Part shown: positions 46,053 through 58,500 of the stretch, piece after piece | Position numbering within the stretch: position 1 is the stretch's first letter | Layout: the number at the start of each line of letters is the position of its first letter | Source: Liolophura sinensis | Taxonomy: Eukaryota > Mollusca > Polyplacophora > Chitonida > Chitonidae | Direction: 5' to 3' | DNA: 64,000 bases | Assembly (NCBI RefSeq): GCF_032854445.1 | Contig: NC_088298.1 | Coordinates: 22,591,295 to 22,655,294, forward strand | The notes under the pieces: generated by a model | Databases searched by the model: none | What the model was told of the DNA's origin: nothing | The model's input: only the letters and a program-made list of their open reading frames with translations | Program-made: the position numbers and the translations under genes

Positions 46053-49000
46053 TCAGTTTCTGTTGCTCCTCTTTTTTTCTTCCTGAAAAAGAACAAAGAG
46101 AAGGGAGACTATGATATACATGTACACGAAAAAAAAAAGAGAAATCACATTAAAATCCTGACGTAAAGCTGTTGACAAATGTGCAAGAGCTGGAGTTGAA
46201 CCGGAGATATTAGTGCTCAGGGCAAGGCAACTTTTGGCAGAAGGTATTAAAATGCCTCACCATTAATGATTTGATTGGTCTCTTTGATTGCTGTATTGAA
46301 GAATCTTTCATTTATACAATGGCATGCAGCATTATGGTGGGAGGGAACCAAACAGAGCCCATGGAAAACCACAGCCTGGTGGAAAAAATTCAAAGAAAAC
46401 ATATTCAACTATTTTGAAGGACGGTACTAAACAGCCTATCATCAGACATATGTTCATGCTAGGGGAAGTCTTCAAAAAATCAATATCACCAACGGCTTAA
46501 TGCCACCAATGCCCCACGAGAATCTAAAATTTGTTGTCGTGGGCCAGGTTTGAACTCGCATCTTGTACGCCCTATAGACTGAAAAGAAAACACCTTAAAC
46601 ACAGCCTGCTCCCAGTATTTTAATTTGAAGATGAAGCCTACCTTGCTGGAGAGGATGATGAGAAGTTTGCGGAATAGATTGATGAAGTCCAGGAAAAGGT
46701 CCACAGAGTGCCTGTGCAAAGGGAGATAATCAGAGTAATTTTGCATCCAGGATAACATACCTGTACACAATGTATCAGGCATGACAACTGATGGCCAGAA
46801 AAAAAAGTCTTAAATTTCTCAAGAAAAGTCTGAAAACACCTTAACCTATCTCTAATTTACATTCACCCCAAGTCACATGTTCTGAAGAAATCAGTAGCTT
46901 ATTGTTACTCAAATTTTGACCAAACAAGTCTGAAATCAGCCAACTGGAAGAATTTACAAATTAAATTCCTCAGCCAAGCCTAGGTTTGAACCCAAACCCT
47001 TACCAGATGAAGTCATCGTCACCGTTACGGCATTTCTCCACGATCAGCTGAGTGTCAAAGAGCACAAAGCCACAGAAGATGAGCAGGCCAAGGTACAAGG
47101 TCACCTGATCAATAACCAAACAAATTCAAGCATTAGTCAAACAGTGCAAATTTGTTTACTGTAGGTTTAATTGATATGTATGTAACATGGTCATTGGTAC
47201 GACTAAATAAAACCGAAGGTATATCATATACACAACAGTGATTAAAGAGGTTGACCAGTCTCCAGATTTTCAACACTGAATTGCTCTTAATAAGGTTTAC
47301 TTTTCCCTTCATAGCAGATTTAATTTCTGACACTACATTCCTATCACTATAGGTCAGATAACATACTGAATGAGACTCAAAATCACAACTTTGGGTATCT
47401 ACATGTAGTCCCATCTTTCTATCAAGCCAGACAATCCAAGATTTCTACCATAAGAAATGCCAAAATGTGACTTCAGTATTTCAGTTGTATTAGGATATGT
47501 TAATCAGAGGCCTTATAATTTGCTAATAATGAACTAATAACGGCAAAATCCCTCTATTAAACGCCTGTTTTGTGAAGTCTGAATACTTTCTTATCAAAAA
47601 GTGTTGACATAAAAAGTATCGTTTGAAAGCTTCTGAAATTGCATTTTTACACACCAAACAAATACAGCATTTATGGCCATCCACAGGTTACTGGCAAATG
47701 GCCGGAGAGGAAACCAGCATGAGCTGGACGTGAACTCACAACAACCACCTTGGTGATGGAGTCCTGGGTCATTGCACCATGCTGGTGTGCTGACCACCTC
47801 GGCCACGCAGACCCCAAACTCTGGTGAGTAATATATTTACATCAAAGATGAGCTGTGATCCCAAGAAGATGTTGAGCAGAGACAGGAAAAACAGCCACAT
47901 CATTCCAGACATCAAGGCACCTGAAAGACAGAACACAGCTGTGTGATTGATTGACTGTATTAAGACAGGGGCCCAAGCCCACAAAGGTCTCTCAGACTTA
48001 AATTAGACTTCATAGTCAAATTCCCCTTCCTGATTCAAGCCTGCAGCCAAATAGGTCTCGTCCTCTAGGAGAACCCATATGCTAACTCAGCCAGAGAGGG
48101 TGGCTTAGTCAAAGTAAACGTGGAGTTTTCAATCAAGCCACATGCAAGGACTGATCCATATTACCTGACTGATGTGTCAAGTGAATTTCCTGTTGGGTTA
48201 CTTTAATTATTCTATATCTTTTCCTATTTCTTTGTTGTTGAACGCTATGCTAAAACTTTTTCACTTCCGGTAAATCTTCAACCTTTTCAACCACTAAAGC
48301 ACTTTTTCAGCGGAATGTAAGCACACAATTATTCTGAAAATGATGCTAAAATGATTTGTCTATTTCATTAAAAATATACGCTTCATAAAACTGTTCTAAT
48401 TATTTCTCTCACAATCTAAAAAACTTGGTTGCAGAGGCAGTTGAAAAAGTTGGAGAAAATTAGGGTATGGCACATCAGTCAGTTTTATGAGTGGAGGAAA
48501 CTGGAGGGTACAGGATAAACCAGTGACCTCTGGCATGTTTCACACGGACTCCTGACATTCCCACAAGTGACTGTCAAATATGCACACCATACTTGGGGAA
48601 GACAAGTGGTCTTAGGCTATGACAAACGGCCACATGAGCGTCATCAATGGGGGAGATGGCATATTTTTTAATCCCGTGACGTGGCGCTAATATGAAGGAC
48701 CTTGAGTCATTGTTACGTCAAGAATGAATCATAGCGTAACATCTACACCGTTACAATGTATCAATTTCTATAGTGAAAAAAGGAATGACGTCAAGGTCCT
48801 GCTGCCGGGGGTTTGACAGGTCCCCACTGCTCTCAGCCATTCAGGTCACATGACCAACGAGACTTAGAAAATCTGAATTATCCCATATGCCTGAGCATTC
48901 TTTTTGAAAACTACTAACACCATAAGAAGTAGTGTAAATGAATAATTGAGTGCTTGGGGTTTAACGTCATGCTCAACAATTTTTCACTCATATGACGACG

Positions 49001-52000
49001 AGATAAGAAATGGTGTACAAACAGAAATTTCATGATTGCCAATTTAGCTTGTACAGTCTGCTCTCAATCTATCAGCAATGTACTTACCACCCAGGTAGAG
49101 GAAAGTTCTGCTGCGACAGAAAAGTGCCGCCAGAGAGAAGCTGCCGAAGATGACACACGTGCCCATGAAGGCTGTGGGGATGATACTGAAATAGTACAAT
49201 ACCAGCATTACGGTAAATGTCACTAACCAGAAAAACAATTCCACAACACGCGTACATACCACACTGCTGTCTTTGAGTGACTTCATAAGCCAGACTATGG
49301 ACTTGGGTTAAATTCTTTGACTGTTCATAAGAAAAACTTCAGAAGTCTTTAACACCTCAGTACAATGGTTTGGAACAAGAGTTCTAGCTAGGGAATAGAT
49401 ACATCCTGGGTTGCCAAAATTTAAAAATGAAAAATTCATAACTTTTCATGAATTTTCATTATTATGAATGTAAATGTAGTGTAATTCATAATGTCTGTTA
49501 CAGGGAATGAGAGAATATGATCACAAGATCAAGCCTGCACAATATGGAGCTTTGGAGTCCTGACATTATAGCGTTGTGGTTATGGCCCTTTCTGCCTGAC
49601 GGAATGGTGGGGCACCTTAACCCAATACACCTTAACCTGGGCTGATACATACAACTATAATTAATATTATCCATCTCTGATGTATTTATTACCTGAAATT
49701 TTTTTTTTTACAGGATTTGCACAGTAAGTCAAGTAATTATAGTCATGTTTGGGGAGAATTTTTTATTACAGCAGACACTGGCCTGCATTAAAAGGCAGAT
49801 TTACCTGTTAATGTAGTACAGTGATGACATCACATCAGTACAGTGATGACATCACATCACCACGATGTTGTAACGTAACTGAGAACCCCCAGCGTTAAAC
49901 GATGCAACGTTTCATCAGCAGAATGGTGTATTAACGAAGTAAACATCCATACACAGCCATTCATACCATGAATGATGCACCACAATAACAGTATCAGTAC
50001 ATATACCAGAACGTGTGTTCATGTTAGGAGAAAAGCGAACTACACTAATACAAAAGAAGAACATTCCCTCGGGTATGACGTGACATACCTTGGGTCCAGC
50101 CTGATCACATAGTCCATCAGAGGGCCCAGGGACATACCTGAAGATATACAACAACAGCACTGATTATTTTTAACTTCCATTTTATTTATTCTTCTATTTT
50201 ACCATGTAGATCTCCAATGTAATTTATGATACAATTAACTTAACAAGAGTTCAGGTGAACATAACATAAGCCTTAACAAATGCATTTGTCTGAAATGTAC
50301 AAAACAACGTCAGAAGCACTGTGTGAGTATAACCCCTGAGGGGAATTTTCATTGCAAGAGGACAAAGGTGTTCAGCTCAAATCCAAACCTCATATGGGAG
50401 AACAGTTGGAGTTGTAGCCCCACACACAAAATCATTTCTATTTATCTAGTATATATAAAGAAAATGGCTACCTGGTTACCATAAAAACTGTGAAAATGGA
50501 CAAATGTAAGTTGTGATACATCGTCATCCGTGTATATATGTATCCACCAAAAATTAAAACTCTGTGTGGAAATCAGAGGAGGTGTTGCCCGGACACAAAA
50601 ACCAAAATAAAACTCTATGTGGAAAACTGTTGGAGTTATAGCCCTGACACGAAATCATATCTACCTATCAGGAAAATGGCTATCTGGTTACCATGTCAAC
50701 CGCGTAAATGGACAAATGTGAGTTGTGACACATTGTCATCTGTGTATCTATGTATCCAACAAACATTAAAACTCTATGTGGAAAACAAACGAGGAATAAA
50801 CAAATCAAACAATGGTTTATATACTTCACTCACAGTTTGCTTTAATATGATTACTAACCGCCATGCACATAAAGGGGAGATAACTCATCATAATGGTGTC
50901 AGGTTATTGCATACGCTTATTAAAGAGAAGGAAGGAATGAACGGATGCATGTATGAATGATTGAAAGAAAAGAACACAATTACACAAACTATACCTTAAA
51001 TGAAAGAACTATACAAACTGTGCAGAATTATATTTTTTTTAGATTTTTTTAAAGTTATTGCAAGAGAGAAGAATGGTTTTAAACATCGACATTTTCTACA
51101 AAATCTACCAAGTTGAGTTACATTGATAAACCTGCCATGTTTTAGGCTTGTCCAATCAAACGCCCCCTTTCCTCCTCTTGAATATTCATAGTGACATCAA
51201 GGTGCTTTAGGTTTTACTCTTACCATATGGTTAACATGCTTTTCCATTCTTAGCTAAATATGTATGTATATCGTGATAATCGTGGATTTTAAGGTCTGTG
51301 AAAGCCAGCTCTAAAAAGGAAGAGTTTGAGATGTACTAGATGACCACATTGTGCCTACATGCATGACTGTAGGCTGCCAAAATGTGTCTGGAATGCCATG
51401 TTATGGAGAGCTACTGGGCAAAGCTAAGCACAATGACGTATGTAATCTGTTCAAATGGTGGTGTAAAGGAGACTTCTAAGCCTTCGATGTTAAACTATTA
51501 AATACTCAAATAACACGCCCTGCTGACAGAAAATTTAAATATTTCATTTCACTTTGAGTGTAGCTCTTTCATTTAAGCTATAGACTGTATAAATGTATTG
51601 TTTTCTATTAAGGTTTAACGTGACACTGGCTCTATTTTAGCCACATTGTGGAGACTGTGTTGAAACCAGGAAACAGGCGAATACATGTATGTAGTACGCT
51701 TTACTTTAATAAAACCAGCTGAAACAAACTAAAATCTGTTAAGCTCAATATACATGGCCTTGTTGATACACCTGTTTGTCACATGGACTCACCTGTCAGT
51801 GTGGCAAAGCCTCCCAGAATGGCCATCCTCTTAGTGAAGTTTTGTTTGGTGTGGGGGGTGGCAGCCAGCCATAGCATGAGCCCGATGCTCCCAATCACTG
51901 TTATCAAGCTGGGCTGAAACAGAAAAGTAACAATGTCAGCTGGGCTGAAACTAAAAAATAACAATGTCAGCTGGGCTGAAAATGAAAAGTAACGACGTCA

Positions 52001-54761
52001 GTTAGGCTGAAACAGAAAAGTAACAATGTCAGCTGGGCTGAAACTAAAAATTAACAATGTCAGCTGGGCTGAAACTGAAAAGTAACAACCTAAGCTGGGC
52101 TGAAACTGAAAAGTAACAACGTCAGCTGGGCTGAAATTAAAAAGTAACAACGTCAGCTGGGCTGAAACTAAAAAGTAACAACGTCAGCTGGACTGATACT
52201 AAAAAGTAATGGCTGAAACTAAAAAGTGACAACGTCAGCTGGGCTGAAAGTAAAAAGTGACAACCTCAGCTGGGCTGAAACTGAAAAGTAACAACGTCAG
52301 CTGGGCTGAAATTAAAAAGTAACATTGTCAACTGGGCTGAAACTGAAAAGTAACAACCTCAGCTGTGCTGAAACTGAAAAGTAACAACCTCAGCTGGGCT
52401 GAAACAGAAAAGTAACATCAGCTGGACTGAAACAGAACAGTGACAACATCAGCTGGGCTGAAACAAATGGAACATACAAGATACCATACATGTACAGGTA
52501 AACTATCAACAGGTATGACTAGCTTATAATGTTGTGGTGATAATGTCCAATATGTTTTGGATCATCGGATGACACAATAAATTTTCCCTCTGTATTAATA
52601 TTCTTGCACAATTCATAATAATAAATATGAGTTTTATTATCTAACATTTTTTGAGCCCTTTTTGGTGAATAAAGTTTGCTCTCATAGTTGAATTGATTGA
52701 TGTTTGGTGTATAATGAATTTATTGTTGACTAAATGTGCGCAGATTATGAATCGTTGTACGTCTGCAGGATGAACCGTGAGCTTGAATGCTCGTCACTGC
52801 TTCGGCGCCCGGCAAAACTAGCATTCCTCCACATCGGCTCGTATTCATTAAATAACCGTTAAGCATAGCGTAAAACTCCAATCAAATAAACAAATAAATA
52901 TCAGCAGTGATGGTGGGTACCTGTGTTATAGATACTAACAGGCTAATGGCAATGCTTATACCACTAACACGGCGATCTCTGAATTGGATGCATGCGTTTG
53001 TTATTTAGTGAACTAAAGGTGGGCTTTAATGACCATTATTGTTGTCAATAACATATGTATGTAAGTTGTACTTAATAATTTTTCAGTCAATAAGGAGTCA
53101 TTAGCTGCGTGTACTCTTGTGGCAGGTCGAGTCCATGCCGCCAAATTTCTGCTGCCACTGAAGTATCATGCGGGAGACACCAGACATGATGGTGTCAGTT
53201 ACATGTATGCTGTGCATGAGCAGACTGTGTTAACTTCACAAGAATTTCACCCAAAGGTGAAAAATAAGAATCTTGGTATTTTCTTCATTCTGCCCTCCAC
53301 TGAAATTTTTCTTAGAATATATATAGAACTGTTGTTTTCATTGTCCTTTACACAAATGTTCTATGTTTAATTATATATTTTTTGGTTACATATATTTCAG
53401 TTTAATCAGGTGATGAGGGAGAGAGGTTACATATTTACTTATTAAAGTATTTATTTCCTCTCCTCTCCGGCTGTAAGCGGGAAGGTCTGTCAGCAGCCTG
53501 TGGATGGTGGTGGGTTTCCCCCGGGCTCTGCCCGGTTTCCACCCACCATAATGCTGGCCGCCATCGTATAAGTGAAATATTCTTGAGTAAAACACCAATC
53601 AAAAAAAAAAAAAAAAAAAAAAAAAATACTCATTGCAATTTGGCACGTATGTAATGACATTCAGGTTCACAGGTGGAGCTACCCAAGTTCAAATAAACGA
53701 CCTTCGTCACGAACCTGACAAACCCTCTGCTCTGAAGCCGCAGCTATACCAGCAAGACCTTGACCCAAACGCTCCATCTCACTGCATGGTCTCACAGACC
53801 CCACCTGTCAGCTGCAGCTATACCAGCGAGACTTTGACTCAAATGCTCCATCTCACTGCATGGTCTCACAGACCCCACCTGTCAGCCGCAGCTATACCAG
53901 CGAGACTTCGACCCAAACGCTCCATCTCACTGCATGGCCTCACAGACCCCACCTGTCAGCTGCAGCTATACCAGCGAGACCTTGACCCAAACGCTCCATC
54001 TCACTGCATGGTCTCACAGACCCCACCTGTCAGCCGCAGTTATACCAGCGAGACTTTGACTCAAACGCTCCATCTCACTGCATGGTCTCACAGACCCCAC
54101 CTGTCAGCCGCAGCTATACCAGCAAGACTTTGACTCAAACGCTCCATCTCACTGCATGGTCTCACAGACCCCACCTGTCAGCTGCAGCTATACCAGCGAG
54201 ACTTTGACTCAAACGCTCCATCTCACTGCATGGTCTCACAGACCCCACCTGTCAGCCGCAGCTATACCCGCGAGACTTCGACCCAAACGCTCCATCTCAC
54301 TGCATGGCCTCACAGACCCCACCTGTCAGCCGCAGCTATACCAGCGAGACTTTGACTCAAAAGCTACATCTCACTGTATGGTCTCACAGACCCCACCTGT
54401 CAGCCGCAGCTATACCAGATTCAAACACTTGATCTCACTGCATGGTCCCTCAGATCCACCGGTCAGCTGCAGCAAGCCACTGGCCACACTTTTGACCAAA
54501 CTTAATTCCTCTATCATAAATAGATGACAGGATTTTCGAGAAAGCTTATGTAAAATTATTTTACAAAGCGTTGTGAAAGAGGGGCTCATGGCTGTTAAAC
54601 TGTGTGAGCTTGTAAAGGTCCAGCGACACGTATTATACATGTATATACTAACCAGCATAAACCTGAGGTACAGATGGAGGAAGGATCCCCCGGCAGCCGC
54701 AAACATGGCTATGAACAGGCAGGTGTAGACATTCTTCAGGTGGTCCTGCACACGCTTCTCT
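46053..54761 (-). CDS. TMBIM6: Bax inhibitor-1 (TMBIM6), 8 coding exons, N-terminus missing
   Basis: Minus-strand exons in order: 54761-54653, 51913-51793, 50137-50089, 49185-49088, 47920-47841, 47104-47004, 46711-46642, 46082-46053 (stop). All introns are GT-AG and phases agree; 218 complete residues are encoded here. The family is about 236 aa, so only the first 20-30 residues are missing; the first exon here begins inside a codon (..A GAG AAG CGT). BI-1 is an ER membrane protein of seven hydrophobic segments that lets calcium leak from the ER and dampens stress-induced cell death. Seen: [12 protein letters not shown] (start of TM1), [20 protein letters not shown], the hallmark [15 protein letters not shown] with its conserved Asp, and [20 protein letters not shown]. 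The last exon adds a short charged tail (EEKKRSNRN), less lysine-rich than in mammals. Introns are full of repeats, including a ladder of duplicated 3' splice sites before the second exon. Confidence 0.95.
46265..46400 (-). mobile_element. SINE family A, diverged minus-strand fragment in the last TMBIM6 intron
   Basis: GATTTGATTGGTCTCTTTGA, GCAGCATTATGGTGGGAGGG and ACAGAGCCCATGGAAAACCA resemble the family tail and centre with many changes. Confidence 0.7.
47670..47817 (-). mobile_element. SINE family A, minus strand, head half, in a TMBIM6 intron
   Basis: GGCCGGAGAGGAAACCAGCA, CCACCTTGGTGATGGAGTCC, TGGGTCATTGCACCATGC and CTCGGCCACGCAGACCCC. The tail half is missing. Confidence 0.85.
48268..48472. 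mobile_element. MITE family 2, copy in a TMBIM6 intron
   Basis: Left GGTAAATCTTCAACCTTTTC and the reverse complement of the right end (CCCTAATTTTCTCCAACTTT) match the ends of the 6598-6811 element. Length is similar (about 205 bp). Confidence 0.55.
48930..49010 (-). mobile_element. SINE family B tail, minus strand, in a TMBIM6 intron
   Basis: GAGTGCTTGGGGTTTAACGT, CATGCTCAACAATTTTTCAC and TCATATGACGACGAG are the reverse complement of the family-B 3' end. Nothing of the body is kept. Confidence 0.85.
50395..50800 (+). repeat. Imperfect tandem duplication, about 200-220 bp unit, in a TMBIM6 intron
   Basis: The first unit (GTTGGAGTTGTAGCCC, AAATGGCTACCTGGTTACCA, AATGGACAAATGTAAGTTGT, TATGTATCCACCAAAAATTA) recurs from about 50625 with 10-15% change. 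The intron extends to 51793 without another recognised element. Confidence 0.75.
51914..52466 (-). repeat. 31-bp tandem array of duplicated 3' splice sites, about 18 copies
   Basis: The array directly abuts the TMBIM6 exon 51793-51913, on its upstream (acceptor) side. On the minus strand a typical unit reads CTGACGTTGTTACTTTTCAG followed by TTTCAGCCCAG. It contains a branchpoint-like CTGAC about 20 bases before the AG, a pyrimidine-rich tract, AG, and the first six exon bases CCCAGC. The real acceptor is the last unit. Most units are intact; two are shortened (near 52205 and 52410). Because the intron is phase 0, splicing to nearly any upstream unit would read CCC AGC TGA, an immediate stop. 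Confidence 0.9.
52840..52905 (+). mobile_element. SINE family A tail fragment
   Basis: AGCGTAAAACTCCAATCAAA followed by TAAACAAATAAAT, preceded by degraded sequence. Only the 3' end is recognisable. Confidence 0.6.
53080..53210 (-). mobile_element. Repeat family C, minus-strand fragment
   Basis: GTCATTAGCTGCGTGTACTC, TTGTGGCAGGTCGAGTCCAT and CACTGAAGTATCATGCGGGA match the larger copy at 62747-63075. The tail (shared with SINE B) is mostly lost. Confidence 0.8.
53445..53625 (+). mobile_element. SINE family A, 5'-truncated, long poly(A)
   Basis: CTCTCCGGCTGTAAGCGGGA, CCCCCGGGCTCTGCCCGGTT and GCTGGCCGCCATCGTATAAG, then GAGTAAAACACCAATC and about 26 A. The GGCGT of the tail is deleted. Confidence 0.9.
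53741..54480 (+). repeat. Minisatellite, 74-bp unit, about 10 copies, in a TMBIM6 intron
   Basis: CAGCTATACCAGCGAGACTT starts at 53741, 53815, 53889 and 53963 and continues with a 74-base step. Units include CACTGCATGGTCTCACAGAC and CCCACCTGTCAGC. Since 74 is not a multiple of three, a single long frame passes through all three reading phases of the unit; the 166-residue frame here is most likely a by-product of a stop-free unit. Confidence 0.93.
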
Positions 54762-55589
54762 CTGCAAAGACACAGTCATAAAAAACATTTCAGTATGTAT
54801 GTATACCAGTTCATACAGCTGAGACTGGAGACTAAGTCCGTTACAGGAGGGGAAAACATAAAACTGATGCCACAATCAGATGAAACAGCACAAACTTGAA
54901 AATATGGTCTTTCATTATTTTTCTTTCTATTTCTTCTTTATATAGTCTTTGCATAATTATGTTCTAAATAAGGATGTGATGCACGTCCAATAAATTTATG
55001 TGAATGTAAATTTTTTGTTTACATTCAAACACATTCACTTAATCTGAATTCTGATAATATTTATGAATATGCTAAAAATATAAAGATGACCAAAATCCAG
55101 GTTGAACACATTTGTTAGCTGAAAAGAACAAATTCTAGTGCAAATATATCTACTAAAATGTGTCACATCCACATGTATAACATTATTACACAAAGACTAT
55201 ATACAGCAAAAGGTGGTCCAAAATACTCACCATACAATAATTATTTTCAAGAGCCAACAAAAAACATTAAAGACCACATTTACAACTAACTTTTTGCACT
55301 CTTTCATCTAAACTTCATTATGTTTTCTCCACCTTTAATGAGTGACAAACACAATCAAAAACCAGTTACAACTTTGTCGTTTATTTATCTGGGCGGTATA
55401 TAATACTCATAAGTCAACTGTAACTAGGGTATATTACTACTAAAAAGTGAGCATTACACCATGTAGCTACTGTCTACAGCATTTAATAGTACAGGTTTAA
55501 CATGGTGATTCGTGTATTTCATCTCAGTATCCATTACTGGCAATTGCATTTATAATGTGACATTTTTGCAGGTATGGATAGAATGTATG
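54762..55589. other. TMBIM6 intron sequence, nothing recognised
   Basis: AT-rich. I searched the minus strand for the missing first TMBIM6 exon and found no convincing candidate here. No repeat family recognised. Confidence 0.4.
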
Positions 55590-58500
55590 TGCTGGAATGT
55601 ATGATTGAGATTTAACATCGACATGTAACGACAGAGGAATAATTAGGTACAGGTATGTATGTTTGGGGTTTAACATCGTCAGAAATGGACAGAGGAATAA
55701 TTAGGTACAGGTATGTATGTTTGGGGTTTAACAACGTCAGGTATGGACAGAGGAATAATTAGGTACAGGTATGTATGTTTGGGGTTTAACATCGTCAGGT
55801 ATGGACAGAGGAATAATTAGGTACAGGTACAGGTATGTATGTTTGGGGTTTAACATCGTCAGAAATGGACAGAGGAATAATTAGGTACAGGTATGTATGT
55901 TTGGGGTTTAACATCGTCAGGTATGGACAGAGGAATAATTAGGTACAGGTATGTATGTTTGGGGTTTAACATTGTCAGGTAACAACAGAGGAATAATTAG
56001 GTACAGGTATGTATGTTTGGGGTTTAACATCGTCAGAAATGGACAGAGGAATAATTAGGTACAGGTATGTATGTTTGGGGTTTAACAACGTCAGGTATGG
56101 ACAGAGGAATAATTAGGTACAGGTATGTATGTTTGGGGTTTAACATCGTCAGGTATGGACAGAGGAATAATTAGGTACAGGTACAGGTATGTATGTTTGG
56201 GGTTTAACATCGTCAGAAATGGACAGAGGAATAATTAGGTACAGGTATGTATGTTTGGGGTTTAACATCGTCAGGTATGGACAGAGGAATAATTAGGTAC
56301 AGGTACATGTATGTATGTTTGGGGTTTAACATCGTCAGGTATGGACAGAGGAATAATTAGGTACAGGTATGTATGTTTGGGGTTTAACATCGTCAGGTAT
56401 GGACAGAGGAATAATTAGGTACAGGTACAGGTATGTATGTTTGGGGTTTAACATCGTCAGAAATGGACAGAGGAATAATTAAGTACAGGTATGTATGTTT
56501 GGGGTTTAACAACGTCAGGTATGGACAGAGGAATAATTAGGTACAGGTACATGTATGTATGTTTGGGGTTTAACATCGTCAGGTATGGACAGAGGAATAA
56601 TTGGGTACAGGTATGTATGTTTGGGGTTTAACATCGTCAAGTATGGACAGAGGAATAATTAGGTACAGGTATGTATGTTTGGGGTTTAACATCGTCAGGA
56701 ATGGACAGAGGAATAATTAAGGACAGGTATGTATGTTTGGGGTTTAACATCGTCAGGAATGGACAGAGGAATAATTAAGTACAAGTATGTATGTTTGGGG
56801 TTTAACATCGTCGAGTATGGACAGAGGAATAAGTAGGTACAGGTATGTATGTTTGGGGTTTAAGATCGTCAGGTATGGACAGAGGAATAATTAAGTACAG
56901 GTATGTATGTTTGGGGTTTAACATCGTCAGGTATGGACAGAGGAATAATTAAGTACAGGTATGTATGTTTGGGGTTTAACATCGTCAGGTATGGACAGAG
57001 GAATAATTAGGTACAGGTATGTATGTTTGGGGTTTAACATCGTCAGAAATGGACAGAGGAATAATTAGGTACAGGTACATGTATGTATGTTTGGGGTTTA
57101 ACATCGTCAGGTATGGACAGAGGAATAATTAAGTACAGGTATGTATGTTTGGGGTTTAACATCGTCAGGTATGGACAGAGGAATAATTAAGTACAGGTAT
57201 GTATGTTTGGGGTTTAACATCGTCAGAAATGGACAGAGGAATAATTAGGTACAGGTATGTAAGTTTGGGGTTTAACATCGTCAGGTATGGACAGAGGAAT
57301 AATTAAGTACAGGTATGTATGTTTGGGGTTTAACATCGTCAGGTATGGACAGAGGAATAATTAGGTACAGGTATGTATGTTTGGGGTTTAACATCGTCAG
57401 GTATGGACAGAGGAATAATTAGGTACAGGTATGTATGTTTGGGGTATAACATCGTAAGGTATGGACAGAGGAATAATTAGGTACAGGTATGTATGTTTGG
57501 GGTTTAACATCGTCAGGTATGGACAGAGGAATAATTAAGTACAGGTATGTATGTTTGGGGTTTAACATCGTCAGGTATGGACAGAGGAATAATTAGGTAC
57601 AGGTATGTATGTTTGGGGTTTAACATCGTCAGAAATGGACAGAGGAATAATTAAGTACAGGTATGTAAGTGTGGGGTTTAACATCGTCAGGTATGGACAG
57701 AGGAATAATTAAGTACAGGTATGTATGTTTGGGGTTTAACATCGTCAGGAATGGACAGAGGAATAATTAGGTACAGGTATGTATGTTTGGGGTTTAACAT
57801 CGTCAGGAATGGACAGAGGAATAATTAAGTACAGGTATGTATGTTTGGGGTTTAACATCGTCAGGTATGGACAGAGGAATAATTAAGTACAGGTATGTAT
57901 GTTTGGGGTTTAACATCGTCAGGTATGGACAGAGGAATAATTAGGTACAGGTATGAATGTTTGGGGTTTAACATCGTCAGAAATGGACAGAGGAATAATT
58001 AGGTACAGGTATGTAAGTGTGGGGTTTAACATCGTCAGGTATGGACAGAGGAATAATTAAGTACAGGTATGTATGTTTGGGGTTTAACATCGTCAGGTAT
58101 GGACAGAAGAATAATTAGGTACAGGTATGTATGTTTGGGGTTTAACATCGTCAGGTATGGACAGAGGAATAAGTAGGTACAGAGTATGTATGTTTGGGGT
58201 TTAAGATCGTCAGGTATGGACAGAGGAATAATTAAGTACAGGTATGTATGTTTGGGGTTTAACATCGTCAGGTATGGACAGAGGAATAATTAAGTACAGG
58301 TATGTATGTTTGGGGTTTAACATCGTCAGGTATGGACAGAGGAATAATTAAGTACAGGTATGTATGTTTGGGGTTTAACATCGTCAGAAATGGACAGAGG
58401 AATAATTAGGTACAGGTACATGTATGTATGTTTGGGGTTTAACATCGTCAGGTATGGACAGAGGAATAATTAAGTACAGGTATGTATGTTTGGGGTTTAA

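Noticed and set aside
58035-58265. Repetitive 76-residue minus frame (TYLYLI...) as a repeat protein
   Set aside because: It is satellite translation; 58 is not a multiple of three and the frame breaks wherever unit length varies.
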